Source of the DNA: Amycolatopsis pretoriensis
GTDB taxonomy: Bacteria; Actinomycetota; Actinomycetes; Mycobacteriales; Pseudonocardiaceae
Direction: 5' to 3'
DNA: 64,000 nucleotides
Assembly (NCBI RefSeq): GCF_900107925.1
Contig: NZ_FNUJ01000007.1
Location: 124,001 to 188,000, forward strand
The notes under the pieces are model-generated. The model was given only the letters and a program-made list of their open reading frames with translations. It was not told the origin of the DNA and ran no database searches. A program made the position numbers and the translations under genes. Of this stretch, positions 43,066-51,990 are shown piece by piece; the stretch's first letter is position 1; each line of letters opens with the position of its first letter.

Positions 43066-43756
43066 TGAACCCCGCCTCCTCCGAGGCGAAGAAGCTCACC
43101 GCCGCCGCGATGTCCTCCGGGGTTCCGAGCCGGCCCGCCGGGACCGACGCCCGGTAGTCCTCGCGTTCCGCCGCGGCCACCTCCGCGTGGCGCTCCACCG
43201 GGACGAAACCCGGGGCCACCGTGTTGACCGTGATGCCGTCCGGGGCCAGCTCGCGCGCCCACGCGCGGGCCAAGCCGATCTGCGCGCTCTTCGCCGCCGC
43301 GTACGCCGAGCGGCCCGGTGGCGGGCGGTCCGCCACCTCCGAATCGATGTGGACGATCCGGCCGTGGCCGCGGGCCCGCATCCCCGGCAGCACCGCGTGG
43401 CCGAGGAGCACCGGGGACCGGACGAAGAAGTCCAGCTGCGCCAGGTGGTCCGGCCAGTCCACTTGGGACACCGGGGCCTCCGGCTGCGGGCCGGTCGCGT
43501 TCAAGACCAGCACGGTGATCGGGCCCAGCAGCGCGGTGACGCCGTCGACGAGCTCGCCGACCTGACGGCGGTCGGTCACGTCCGCGGCGAACGCCGCCGC
43601 CTTGCCGCCCTCCGCGAGGATGCCCTCCGCCGCCGACTTGAGGTCGGTGTCGTCGTGGTGGCCGTTGACCGCGACGGCGAGCCCGTCGCGCGCCAGTCTG
43701 CGCGCGATCACCCGGCCGAGTCCGCGCGAGCTGCCGGTCACCAGTGCGACACCCAT
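43019..43756 (-). CDS. Short-chain dehydrogenase/reductase (SDR)
   Basis: A protein of 245 residues of the classical SDR type. The cofactor loop is TGSSRGLG at about 8-15. LNATG stands for the NNAG motif. The catalytic Ser is in IVHIDSEVADR and the Tyr-Lys pair is in YAAAK. GEL and other regions follow FabG-like enzymes, and the end reads FITGQRLLVDGG. I take the ATG at 43756 (MGVALVTGSS). A longer in-frame start upstream would add 25 residues with no typical sequence. Substrate unknown. Confidence 0.88.
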   Translation of the reverse strand: MGVALVTGSSRGLGRVIARRLARDGLAVAVNGHHDDTDLKSAAEGILAEGGKAAAFAADVTDRRQVGELVDGVTALLGPITVLVLNATGPQPEAPVSQVDWPDHLAQLDFFVRSPVLLGHAVLPGMRARGHGRIVHIDSEVADRPPPGRSAYAAAKSAQIGLARAWARELAPDGITVNTVAPGFVPVERHAEVAAAEREDYRASVPAGRLGTPEDIAAAVSFFASEEAGFITGQRLLVDGGRALG

Positions 43757-43802
43757 GCGCCCGACGCTAGGGGAGACCCCCGGGTACGACAACCCGGGGA
43801 AA

Positions 43803-43838
43803 CGAAAAACGGGTGGGTGCGATGTGCGCACCCACCCG
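43803..43838 (-). terminator. Intrinsic terminator of the gluABCD operon
   Basis: CGGGTGGGTGCG (43810-43821) and CGCACCCACCCG (43827-43838) are perfect 12-base arms with a five-base loop. On the minus strand the stem is followed by TTTTTCGTTT, so this is a classic rho-independent terminator, rare in such GC-rich DNA. It starts 15 bases after the gluD stop. Confidence 0.9.
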
Positions 43839-43852
43839 CTTCGAACACTGGT

Positions 43853-44758
43853 TCAGAGCGCGCGACCGGTGTTGATGTCCGTTGCCGCAGTCACCGCCGC
43901 CGGGGCGGCTTCCAGCGGCTTCGCGCCCCGCGGGGCCTTCTTGCGCCGCGACAGCTTGCGCTCCAGCCACGAGGCGAACCACGACAGCGCCAGGTTGAGC
44001 ACGATGAAGATGATCGCGATGACGATCAGCGTCGGGATCGTGTTGTTGAAGTTGCCGGTGATCGGCCCGGACCCGCGGATCAGCTCGTCGTAGCCGATGG
44101 TCAGCTGACCGGCGAGCGCGGTGTCCTTCAGGATGACCACCAGCTGGCTCACCAGGGCCGGCAGCATCAGCGTGACGGCCTGGGGCAGCAGGACGTTGAT
44201 CATCGTCTGGGTCTTGCGCAGGCCCAGCGCCGACGCGGCCTCGGTCTGTCCCTTCGGGAGCGACAGGATGCCGGCCCGGAACACCTCCGCCATCACCGAG
44301 CCGTTGTAGAGCACCAGGCCTGTGACGGCGGCGAACAGCGGGCGGGTGTCCGCCTCGATCGGGGTGTAGTACGCGTACAGCGCCGCGCCGAACACCATCA
44401 GCAGCAGCACCGGGATGGCCCGGAAGAACTCGACCACCGCACCGACCGGGATCCGCACCCACTTGTGCTGGGACAGCCGGCCGATGCCCAGCAGCGCACC
44501 GATCGGCAACGCGATCACGATGGACAGCGCGGCCGCTTCGAGCGTCTTCAGCAGGCCGGGCAGCAGGAACTGCGTCCAGGTCGACCCTTCGACGAACGGC
44601 TTCCAGAGCGCGCCCGCCCACTGGCCCTTCTCGTCGAAGCCGGTGTAGACGAACCACGCCACCAGCAGCAGCACCAGCAGGAACAGGACCGTGTAGATCC
44701 AGTTGCGGGCCTTGGCCTTCGGGCCCGGGGCGTCGTAGAGGACGGACTGCGTGCTCAT
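43853..44758 (-). CDS. gluD: Glutamate ABC transporter permease GluD
   Basis: A permease of 301 residues with an N-terminal helix, a five-helix HisM/GlnP core and a basic tail. The core carries the EAA-type loop (AEVFRAGILSLPKGQTEAASALGL), which contacts the ATPase. It begins with ATG in a four-base overlap with gluC and is the last gene of the operon. It is longer than gluC because of its extra N-terminal helix, as in the corynebacterial GluD. The terminator follows at once. Confidence 0.92.
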   Translation of the reverse strand: MSTQSVLYDAPGPKAKARNWIYTVLFLLVLLLVAWFVYTGFDEKGQWAGALWKPFVEGSTWTQFLLPGLLKTLEAAALSIVIALPIGALLGIGRLSQHKWVRIPVGAVVEFFRAIPVLLLMVFGAALYAYYTPIEADTRPLFAAVTGLVLYNGSVMAEVFRAGILSLPKGQTEAASALGLRKTQTMINVLLPQAVTLMLPALVSQLVVILKDTALAGQLTIGYDELIRGSGPITGNFNNTIPTLIVIAIIFIVLNLALSWFASWLERKLSRRKKAPRGAKPLEAAPAAVTAATDINTGRAL

Positions 44759-45441
44759 CGCTTGACCTCGGCTTTCTTGGCGACCCAGCCGAGCAGCAGG
44801 CCGAGTGGCAGGACCAGCGCGACGAACACCAGGGCGAACAGGATGAAGACCAGGAACAGCGAGTCGGACTCGTTCTCGACCATCGTCGACATCAGCAGCG
44901 ACGCCTCGGCGACGCCGATCACCGACGCCACGGTGGTGTTCTTCAGCAGCGCGATCAGGACGTTCGCCAGCGGAGCGATCACTGAACGGAACGCCTGGGG
45001 CAGCACGATCAGCGTGAGCACCTGGAGGAAGTTGAGCCCCAGGGCCCGCGCCGCCTCCGCCTGGCCGACCGGGACGGTGTTGATGCCCGACCGCAGCGAC
45101 TCGCACACGAACGTCGCCGTGTAGACGACGAAGCCCAGCACGGCCAGCCGGAACGCGTTGTCGGCCAGCGACGTCGGCGAGTCCGACGCGGCCAGGTTGA
45201 TGCCCAGCGTGGACGAGAGACCCAGCGACGTGAAGATGATGATCACGGTCAGCGGGGTGTTCCGGAAGATGTTCACGTACGCCGTCGCGAAGCCGCGCAT
45301 GATCGGCACCGGACTGACCCGCATCGCGACGAGGATCGTGCCCCAGACGAGCGCGCCGATCGCCGAGAAGAACGTCAGCTGGATCGTCGTCCAGAACGCG
45401 CCGACGAGGTCGTAATCAGGGTTGTTGAGGAACTCGAACAC
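44755..45441 (-). CDS. gluC: Glutamate ABC transporter permease GluC
   Basis: A permease of 228 residues with the HisM/GlnP-type fold of five helices (MFEFLNNPDYDLVGAFWTTIQ at the start). The EAA loop CESLRSGINTVPVGQAEAARALGL is present. It pairs with GluD to form the membrane channel. It starts with GTG at 45441, 76 bases after gluB. The gap contains a long hairpin that may protect the upstream mRNA. Confidence 0.92.
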   Translation of the reverse strand: MFEFLNNPDYDLVGAFWTTIQLTFFSAIGALVWGTILVAMRVSPVPIMRGFATAYVNIFRNTPLTVIIIFTSLGLSSTLGINLAASDSPTSLADNAFRLAVLGFVVYTATFVCESLRSGINTVPVGQAEAARALGLNFLQVLTLIVLPQAFRSVIAPLANVLIALLKNTTVASVIGVAEASLLMSTMVENESDSLFLVFILFALVFVALVLPLGLLLGWVAKKAEVKR

Positions 45442-45467
45442 GGTTGTCCAACCTGGCCTCGGTATGG

Positions 45468-45499
45468 GAACGGTGCGCCGCTTTCACGGCGCACCGTTC
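45468..45499 (-). promoter_or_regulatory. Long hairpin between gluB and gluC
   Basis: GAACGGTGCGCCG (45468-45480) and CGGCGCACCGTTC (45487-45499) are perfect 13-base arms with a six-base loop, with no T tract on the minus strand. It lies right after the binding-protein gene. Such hairpins commonly stabilise the upstream message or cause partial termination, giving more binding protein than permease. Confidence 0.75.
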
Positions 45500-45517
45500 G
45501 TCTTCACAAACCGGATA

Positions 45518-46369
45518 TCAGGGAGCGATCGCCGGCGCGGCCGGGATCTTGTAGCCCGACGGGCCAACGTTGGTCTGCAGCGACTTCTCCCAGGAGCCGT
45601 CCTGCTCCATCGCCTGGATGGCCTTGTTGATCGCGGCCTTGCCGTCGGCGTCGTCCTTCTTCACGCCGACGCCGTAGTTCTCGTCGGTGAAGCCCTTGCC
45701 GACCAGCTTCAGCTTGCCGGGCTGCTGCGCGGCGTAGCCGGCGAGGATGACGTCGTCGGTGGTCATCGCGTCCACCGTGCCGTTCAGGAGCGCGGTCACG
45801 CAGTCGGTGTACTTGCCCACCTCCTGCAGCTGCACCTCCTTGGCGTACTTCGTCTTCACGTTCTGCGCCGGGGTCGAGCCCTTGACCGAGCAGAGCTTCT
45901 TGTTGCCGGTCAGCGACTCGGGGCCGGTGATGTCGGTGTTGTCCTGGCGGACCAGCAGGTCCTGGTGCGCGATGAAGTACGGGCCGCCGAAGGAGACGTC
46001 GTTCTTGCGCTTGTCGGTGATCGAGTAGGTGGCGACGATGAAGTCGACCTCACCCTTCTTGATCAGGTCCTCGCGCTGCGCCGACTGCGCTTCCTTCCAG
46101 GTGATCCCCGACTCTTCCACGCCGAGCTGCTTCGCGATGTACTTCGCGACGTCGACGTCGAAGCCGGCGTAGGTGCCGTCCGGCTTCTTCAGGCCGAGGC
46201 CCGGCTGGTCGAACTTGATGCCGATGACCAGCTTCTTGTTGTCCTTGGCCCGCTGGACCAGGTTCTTGTCGCCGCTCGCGCCGCTGCCGGACCCGCCGCC
46301 GCAGGCCGCCAGGGCCAGCCCGGCGGCCATCACGACCGCGCCGACCTGCAGAACTCGGTTCAACCGCAT
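45518..46369 (-). CDS. gluB: Glutamate-binding lipoprotein GluB
   Basis: A protein of 283 residues. A signal peptide ends in the lipobox LAAC (Cys at about 23), followed by a GGGSGSG linker. The mature part has the solute-binding protein family 3 fold: IKFDQPGLGLKKPDGTYAGFDVDVAKYIA, then EVDFIVATYSIT and the late AVTALLNGTVDAMTTDDV-type hinge. It delivers glutamate to GluCD. It is preceded by gluA and followed by the strong intercistronic hairpin, which suggests high expression. Confidence 0.93.
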   Translation of the reverse strand: MRLNRVLQVGAVVMAAGLALAACGGGSGSGASGDKNLVQRAKDNKKLVIGIKFDQPGLGLKKPDGTYAGFDVDVAKYIAKQLGVEESGITWKEAQSAQREDLIKKGEVDFIVATYSITDKRKNDVSFGGPYFIAHQDLLVRQDNTDITGPESLTGNKKLCSVKGSTPAQNVKTKYAKEVQLQEVGKYTDCVTALLNGTVDAMTTDDVILAGYAAQQPGKLKLVGKGFTDENYGVGVKKDDADGKAAINKAIQAMEQDGSWEKSLQTNVGPSGYKIPAAPAIAP

Positions 46370-46424
46370 CGTCTCTCAGGTTCCTTCCGAATCTCGCCCG
46401 GCCGCGGAGGCCGGGAAAAAGTGC

Positions 46425-47177
<753 letters not shown>

Positions 47178-47260
47178 CTGGCCTCCAGGGTCGTTCGAAT
47201 GCGGCGTGGGTCACCACGCGATGGCGAGAACCTACCGTTGCTTCCCCGGCTGGCAAGCCG

Positions 47261-47287
47261 AGTTGAGCAATACTTAGGGTTTCAACT
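47261..47287. promoter_or_regulatory. Candidate GluR operator/promoter between gluA and gluR
   Basis: AGTTGA (47261-47266) and TCAACT (47282-47287) are inverted arms in the AT-richest part of the divergent gap. Between them is GCAATACTTAGGG. The site is about 90 bases upstream of gluA and 140 upstream of gluR. It may bind the response regulator; this is inferred from place and symmetry. Confidence 0.45.
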
Positions 47288-47428
47288 GCGTATCGATGTC
47301 CCTTTTGGGGCTATCGGCGCCAGCGTAACCCACAGTCACCGTCCGGGTGGCCCGTGCGCGGTGCGGCGGGACGTCCTAGAGTTCGGCGTCACCGGCCGGT
47401 GGAGCGGGTCACCATGGGAGGCGGACGG

Positions 47429-48103
47429 GTGCGGGTGCTGCTGGTGGAGGACGACGACCGGGTCGCGGGCGCGCTCATCCCGGCGCTGACCCGCCGCGGC
47501 CTGGCGATCGCCCGGCTGGCCACCGGCGCCGGCGTGCTCGAACGCGTGCACGAGGTCGACGTCATCCTGCTCGACCTCGGGCTGCCGGACATCGACGGTG
47601 TCACGCTGTGCACCCAGATCCGCGCGGTCAGCGACGTCGCGATCATCGTCGTGTCGGCGCGCGGCGAGGTCGACGACCGGATCCGGGGCCTGCGCGCGGG
47701 TGCCGACGACTACCTCGTCAAGCCCTACGACGTCGAGGAGCTCCTCGCCCGCGTCGAAGCCGTGCGCCGCCGCCGTCCGGAACACACCGCCACCGAGCCG
47801 GTGGTCATCGAGGTGGGGGACGTCAGCGTGGACCTGGCCCGGCACGAGGTGCTGGTCGACGGGCGCGCGATCGCGTTGTCCCGCAAGGAGTTCCAGGTGC
47901 TCGCGCTGGTCGCGGGCGCGCGCGGCGCGGTGTGCTCGCGCGAGCACGTGCTCACCGAGGTGTGGGGCCACCGGGGCGCCGCGGAGAGCCGGTCGCTGGA
48001 CGTCCACGTCGCGACGCTGCGGACGAAGCTGGGCCGCCCGGCGCTGATCGAAACGGTCCGCGGGGTCGGCTACCGGCTCGGCGGCGCGGGCACCCGGAGC
48101 TGA
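47429..48103 (+). CDS. gluR: Response regulator (OmpR/PhoB family), GluR-like
   Basis: A protein of about 224 residues. The receiver domain has VRVLLVEDDD, the phosphoacceptor Asp49 in VILLDLGLPD, the Thr/Ser switch position in IIVVSARG and the Lys in YLVKPYD. The C-terminal winged helix ends TLRTKLGRPALIETVRGVGYRL. I choose the GTG at 47429 because GGGAGG lies seven bases upstream. An ATG at 47414 is possible. Next to gluABCD and a sensor kinase, it matches the GluR-GluK system that controls glutamate uptake in Streptomyces coelicolor. Confidence 0.85.
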   Translation: MRVLLVEDDDRVAGALIPALTRRGLAIARLATGAGVLERVHEVDVILLDLGLPDIDGVTLCTQIRAVSDVAIIVVSARGEVDDRIRGLRAGADDYLVKPYDVEELLARVEAVRRRRPEHTATEPVVIEVGDVSVDLARHEVLVDGRAIALSRKEFQVLALVAGARGAVCSREHVLTEVWGHRGAAESRSLDVHVATLRTKLGRPALIETVRGVGYRLGGAGTRS

Positions 48104-48105
48104 GC

Positions 48106-49503
48106 GTGCGCGTCCGGCTGCAAGGCATCGTGCTGACGCTGGTGGCGCTGCTGGTGTTCGGGCTCGGCATCCCGCTGGCCATCTCGATCGCCGCGGGCGC
48201 GCAGCAGGACCTCTTCCTCGACCGGCTCACCGACACCGCCCGCTTCGCGTCGCTGGCGCAGCGGCCGCTGCTGGACAACAAGCCGTACCTGATCGAACCC
48301 GACGTCCGCCGCTACACCGAGGTGTACGGCGTCCAGGTGGTGGTCGTCGACCAGGACGGCCGGCCGGTCGTCACGGCGCTCGGCCCGGCCGCCGCGCGGA
48401 TCGACCTCAAGGACGAGCGGATCAGCGACCCCGTCCACGAGGCGCTGGCCGGCCGCCGGTCGCAGCCCGCCGGCGTGCTGATGCCGTGGGACTCGACGCC
48501 GCTGGTGCTCGCCGAACCGGTGCTCGCCGACGGCGAGGTCCGCGGGGCGGTGCTCACCGTGTCCACCACCGACTCCGAACGCGCCGCCGTGCTGTGGTGG
48601 TGGCTGCTGCTCGCCGCGGGCGGGATCCTCGCGTTCGTGGTCGCGCTGGGCGTGGCGATCCCGGTCGTCCGGTGGATCCTCAAGCCGGTGAAGCGGCTCG
48701 ACGACGCGACCGGCGCGCTGGTCGCGTCCGTGGTCAGCGGGCGGGAGGCCGAGCCGGTGGGGGAGGGCGGCGGGCCGCCGGAGCTGCGGCAGCTCGGCCG
48801 CTCCTTCGACCGGATGGCCGAGAGCGTGTCGGGTGCGCTGGCCGCGCAGCGCGCGTTCGTCGCCGACGCCTCCCACCAGCTGCGCAACCCGCTGACCGCG
48901 CTGAAGATCCGGCTCGGGAACCTCGACGGCCACGTCGTCGACGACCAGTCCGCCGCCGACCTGGAGGCCGCGCGCGTCGACGCCGGGCGGCTGCACCAGA
49001 TCCTCGACGGCCTCCTGTCGATGGCCCGCGCCGAAGCGTCCGGGGGCGAGCTGGACCCGGTGGTGCTGGACGAAGCCGTCGCCGAGCGCGTCGCCGACTG
49101 GTCGGTGGTCGGCGAGGCCCGGGACGTGCGGCTGGTCGTCGACGCGGCGGGCGACGGTGCCCGCGTCCGGATGCCGCCGCGCGGGGCCGAGACGATCCTC
49201 GACGCGCTGCTCGACAACGCGCTGAAGTTCACCGCGGCCGGCACCGAGATCCGGGTCGCCGTCGAACGCGACGGCGACCGGGTGCGGCTGTCCGTCCGCG
49301 ACCACGGACCCGGCCTGCCGCCCGAAGAGCTCGACCGCGCGCTGGACCGGTTCTGGCGCAGCCCGGCGCACCAGAACGTGCCGGGTTCGGGGCTGGGCCT
49401 GGCGATCGTGTCGGAGCTGACCGCGCACTCCGACGGCGAGCTGGCGCTCGACCTGCCCGACGGCGGCGGCCTGCGGATCACGATGACGTTCCCGGCCGCC
49501 TAG
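48106..49503 (+). CDS. gluK: Sensor histidine kinase, GluK-like
   Basis: A protein of 465 residues from the GTG at 48106. Helix 1 (about 7-30) and helix 2 (about 162-190) flank an extracytoplasmic sensor of about 130 residues. A HAMP domain is at about 190-245. The phosphoacceptor His257 lies in ASHQLRNPLTALK. The ATP-binding domain has LLDNALKFT (N box), RDHGPGLPP (G1) and GSGLGLAIV (G2). The gap to gluR is only two bases. It presumably senses external glutamate. The 3' end overlaps a convergent binding-protein gene by four bases, which may supply the ligand signal. Confidence 0.88.
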   Translation: MRVRLQGIVLTLVALLVFGLGIPLAISIAAGAQQDLFLDRLTDTARFASLAQRPLLDNKPYLIEPDVRRYTEVYGVQVVVVDQDGRPVVTALGPAAARIDLKDERISDPVHEALAGRRSQPAGVLMPWDSTPLVLAEPVLADGEVRGAVLTVSTTDSERAAVLWWWLLLAAGGILAFVVALGVAIPVVRWILKPVKRLDDATGALVASVVSGREAEPVGEGGGPPELRQLGRSFDRMAESVSGALAAQRAFVADASHQLRNPLTALKIRLGNLDGHVVDDQSAADLEAARVDAGRLHQILDGLLSMARAEASGGELDPVVLDEAVAERVADWSVVGEARDVRLVVDAAGDGARVRMPPRGAETILDALLDNALKFTAAGTEIRVAVERDGDRVRLSVRDHGPGLPPEELDRALDRFWRSPAHQNVPGSGLGLAIVSELTAHSDGELALDLPDGGGLRITMTFPAA

Positions 49504-50426
49504 ATCTTCTTGTCGCGGTAGTACCGCAGCGCGCCGGGGTGCAGCGGGATCGGCTGGGTCTCGATGCCGGGGTGGACGTCGATCGACAACGCCGCCGGGT
49601 TCGCCAGCGCCAGCTGCTGGCGCGCGTCGAAGAGGCCGCGGACCAGCGCCTCGGCGACGTCGTCGCGCATCGACTTCGGGACGATCAGGAAGTTCGGCAC
49701 CAGCAGCGTCGTCACCGGGCCCGGCTGGTTGTACGTGCTGGCCGGGATGGACGCGGTGCCGTAGACCTGGTTGATCTCCTGCATCTTCGGCATCACGTCG
49801 GCGATGTCCAGCAGGCGTAGCGACTGGCTGGCGTTGTATCCGGCCAGCGTGGGTGTCGGCAGGCCGCCGGACCAGAAGAAGGCGTCGATCTCTCCGTCGA
49901 GCAGCGCTTTGACGGAGTCGTCGAGCCCGCGGGCGCTGGTGGTGACCGCACCGGTGAGGCCGGTCGCCTGCAGCAGCCTCTTGGCGATGTACTCGACGCC
50001 CGAGGACGGCGCGCCGGTCGCGATCCGGTGGCCGCGCAGCTGCTCGACGGTCCGGATGTCGGAGTCGCCGCGCACGACGATGTGCAGGTAGTCGTCGTGG
50101 ATCCGGGCGAGGGTGGTCAGCCGCGGGTCGGCCTTGGCGCGGTCGGCGGCGACGTCGGCGGCGACGAACGCGACGTCGGCGGCCCCGGCGAGCACCTTGT
50201 CGATGTTGTCGGGCGAGCCCTGGGTCTGCAGCACGGCCGGCCGGTCGATGTCCAGGCCGGCGGCCCACGCCGTGGCGAGGGTCTGGGCGAGCTTGTCGTA
50301 GACACCGCCGGGGTTGCCCGCGGCGATCCGCAGCTTCAGCCCGCCGAACCCGGAGCTGCACGCCGAGAGCACCAGGACCAGGGCGGCCGCCATCGCGAGC
50401 GCTTGCCTCCGCCGCGTCGTGGCCAC
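49500..50426 (-). CDS. TAXI-family (TRAP-type) solute-binding lipoprotein, orphan
   Basis: A protein of 308 residues starting with GTG. The signal peptide ends LVLVLSACSSG, so it is a lipoprotein (Cys at about 23). The mature part has the TAXI pattern KLRIAAGNPGGVYDKLAQTLA and TQGSPDNIDKVLAGAADVAF, with DAFFWSGGLPTPT in the second lobe. TAXI proteins normally work with TRAP permeases, but none is present here. Its place beside gluK suggests a sensing role, or it may use a permease elsewhere. It converges with gluK with a four-base overlap. Confidence 0.87.
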   Translation of the reverse strand: MATTRRRQALAMAAALVLVLSACSSGFGGLKLRIAAGNPGGVYDKLAQTLATAWAAGLDIDRPAVLQTQGSPDNIDKVLAGAADVAFVAADVAADRAKADPRLTTLARIHDDYLHIVVRGDSDIRTVEQLRGHRIATGAPSSGVEYIAKRLLQATGLTGAVTTSARGLDDSVKALLDGEIDAFFWSGGLPTPTLAGYNASQSLRLLDIADVMPKMQEINQVYGTASIPASTYNQPGPVTTLLVPNFLIVPKSMRDDVAEALVRGLFDARQQLALANPAALSIDVHPGIETQPIPLHPGALRYYRDKKI

Positions 50427-50509
50427 GGCCCGATCGTGCCAGATCCGGCGGCCCGGCGGTTGGTCACCGGCGATCCGGGCATTACCAGTGAGGACGAAGG
50501 GAGAGCGGC

Positions 50510-51715
50510 ATGGACGTCGTCGTCGTGGGTGGCGGGCTGGCGGGGCTGAGTGCGGCGCGGCGGCTGCGCCGGGCCGGCGCCGAGGTCACGGTGCTGGAGG
50601 CGGGGGACGACGTCGGCGGCCGGGTGCGCACCGACGTCGTCGACGGGTTCCGGCTCGACCGCGGGTTCCAGGTGCTGCTGCCCGCGTACCCAGCGCTGCG
50701 GCGGCTGACCGACGTCGCCGCGTTGCGGCCGCGGTCGTTCACGCGCGGCACGATCGCGATGACCGGTTCGGGACGCCGGTGGCTCGCCGGGCCGTGGCAC
50801 GGCCTGCCCGCCGTGGGCGGGGTCGCGGCGTTCGCGGCGAGCCGGCCCTTCGACGGCGCGCGGATGGCGGCGCTGGCGGCGCGCGACGTGCTGAAGGCCG
50901 ACCGCGCCGACGCCGGGCGCAGCACCGCCGAAGAGCTGCGGCGCTGGGGCATCTCGAGGTCGACCGTCGAGGAGGTGCTGCGGCCGTTCCTGGCCGGGGT
51001 GTTCCTCGACCCGGCCCTGGCGACGTCGAGCCGCATGTTCCACCTGATCTGGCGCAGCTTCCTGCGCGGCGGCGGCGCGTTGCCCGCCGAGGGGATGCAG
51101 GCGCTGCCGAACCAGCTGGCCACCGGGCTGACCGTTCGCACCGGCGTCGAGGTCGAGGCGGTCACCGAGGACGGCGTCCGCACGCGCGACGGTGAGGACA
51201 TCCGGGCGCGGGCCGTCGTCGTGGCGACCGATGGCGACACGGCCGCGCGGCTGCTGCCGGGCGTCGAAGCGCCGGGCTGGCACGCGGTCACGACGTTCTA
51301 CTACCGCGCGGACACCTCTCCGCTGCGCTCGCCGACCCTGCTGGTCGACGGGCTCGACGACCTGCTGCTGAACACGGCGGTGCTCAGCGAGGTCTCCCCG
51401 GCCTACGCCCCGGCCGGCTCGGCGCTGATCGCCGCGTCGGTGCCCGACCGCGCCGACCCGGGCCTGGAGCCGCGGGTCCGGCAGCGGCTGGCCCGGATCT
51501 ACGACACCGACACGCGCGGGTGGGACTTGATCGGGACGTACGCGGTGCCCCGGGCGCTGCCGGTGTTCGGTCCCGGGGCTCCGCTGCGGCGCCCGGTCCG
51601 GATCGGCCCGGGCCGGTACGTCTGCGGAGACCACCGGGACACGCCTTCGGTGCAGGGCGCGCTCGTGTCCGGCCAGCGGGCGGCCGCCGCGGTGCTGGCC
51701 GACCTCGTCGCGTAA
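50510..51715 (+). CDS. FAD-dependent oxidoreductase (amine oxidase/protoporphyrinogen oxidase-like)
   Basis: A protein of 401 residues with an N-terminal FAD motif VVVVGGGLAGLSAARRL and the following GGRVRTDVVDGFRLDRGFQV. This is the NAD(P)-binding Rossmann plus amine oxidase pattern. The late RIGPGRYVCGDHRDTPSVQGALVSGQRAA is the FAD-contacting C-terminal motif. There is no signal peptide. Relatives include carotenoid and porphyrin oxidases and many uncharacterised enzymes. The neighbours give no clear pathway. GGGAGAG lies eight bases upstream of the ATG. Confidence 0.83.
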   Translation: MDVVVVGGGLAGLSAARRLRRAGAEVTVLEAGDDVGGRVRTDVVDGFRLDRGFQVLLPAYPALRRLTDVAALRPRSFTRGTIAMTGSGRRWLAGPWHGLPAVGGVAAFAASRPFDGARMAALAARDVLKADRADAGRSTAEELRRWGISRSTVEEVLRPFLAGVFLDPALATSSRMFHLIWRSFLRGGGALPAEGMQALPNQLATGLTVRTGVEVEAVTEDGVRTRDGEDIRARAVVVATDGDTAARLLPGVEAPGWHAVTTFYYRADTSPLRSPTLLVDGLDDLLLNTAVLSEVSPAYAPAGSALIAASVPDRADPGLEPRVRQRLARIYDTDTRGWDLIGTYAVPRALPVFGPGAPLRRPVRIGPGRYVCGDHRDTPSVQGALVSGQRAAAAVLADLVA

Positions 51716-51793
51716 GTCCACAGTGGACGGGCATGGCTGACTCCCGGGGTGAGGCCCCTGGGCGGGTGGCGGCGCCACGCAGAGGTTCGAGGT

Positions 51794-51865
51794 GGAACCG
51801 GTTCCGAGGATCGCTCCGCGGCGCGGAACTGTCAAGGGTTGACAGGTCGGGTGCGGTGGTATGAA
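51794..51865 (+). promoter_or_regulatory. Promoter and two palindromes before the GH64 gene
   Basis: GGAACCGGTTCC (51794-51805) is a perfect palindrome of the kind bound by LacI-family regulators. CTGTCAA-GGG-TTGACAG (51829-51845) is a second one. The TTGACA within it (51839-51844) is a consensus -35 element, with TATGAA 15 bases further on as a possible -10. A repressor on the second site would block the promoter. Confidence 0.6.
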
Positions 51866-51916
51866 CCTTTTCACCGATCGTCCCCCGCCGGCCCTCGAGG
51901 GCATCCGCCCGGCGCT

Positions 51917-51947
51917 CAGGGGACGAGCCGGACCATGCCGTCCCCTG
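51917..51947 (+). promoter_or_regulatory. Hairpin in the GH64 leader
   Basis: CAGGGGACG (51917-51925) and CGTCCCCTG (51939-51947) are perfect nine-base arms, 44 bases before the ATG. It may be an mRNA-stabilising 5' hairpin. No T tract. Confidence 0.5.
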
Positions 51948-51990
51948 ACCGGCGGCGGGTCCGCCCCGCTTCCCCGGCCAGGGAGGAACC

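Noticed and set aside
50510..51715. The FAD oxidoreductase as haem-biosynthetic HemY
   Set aside because: The fold fits amine oxidases, but no haem gene is near and the FAD motifs alone do not separate HemY from carotenoid or other oxidases.
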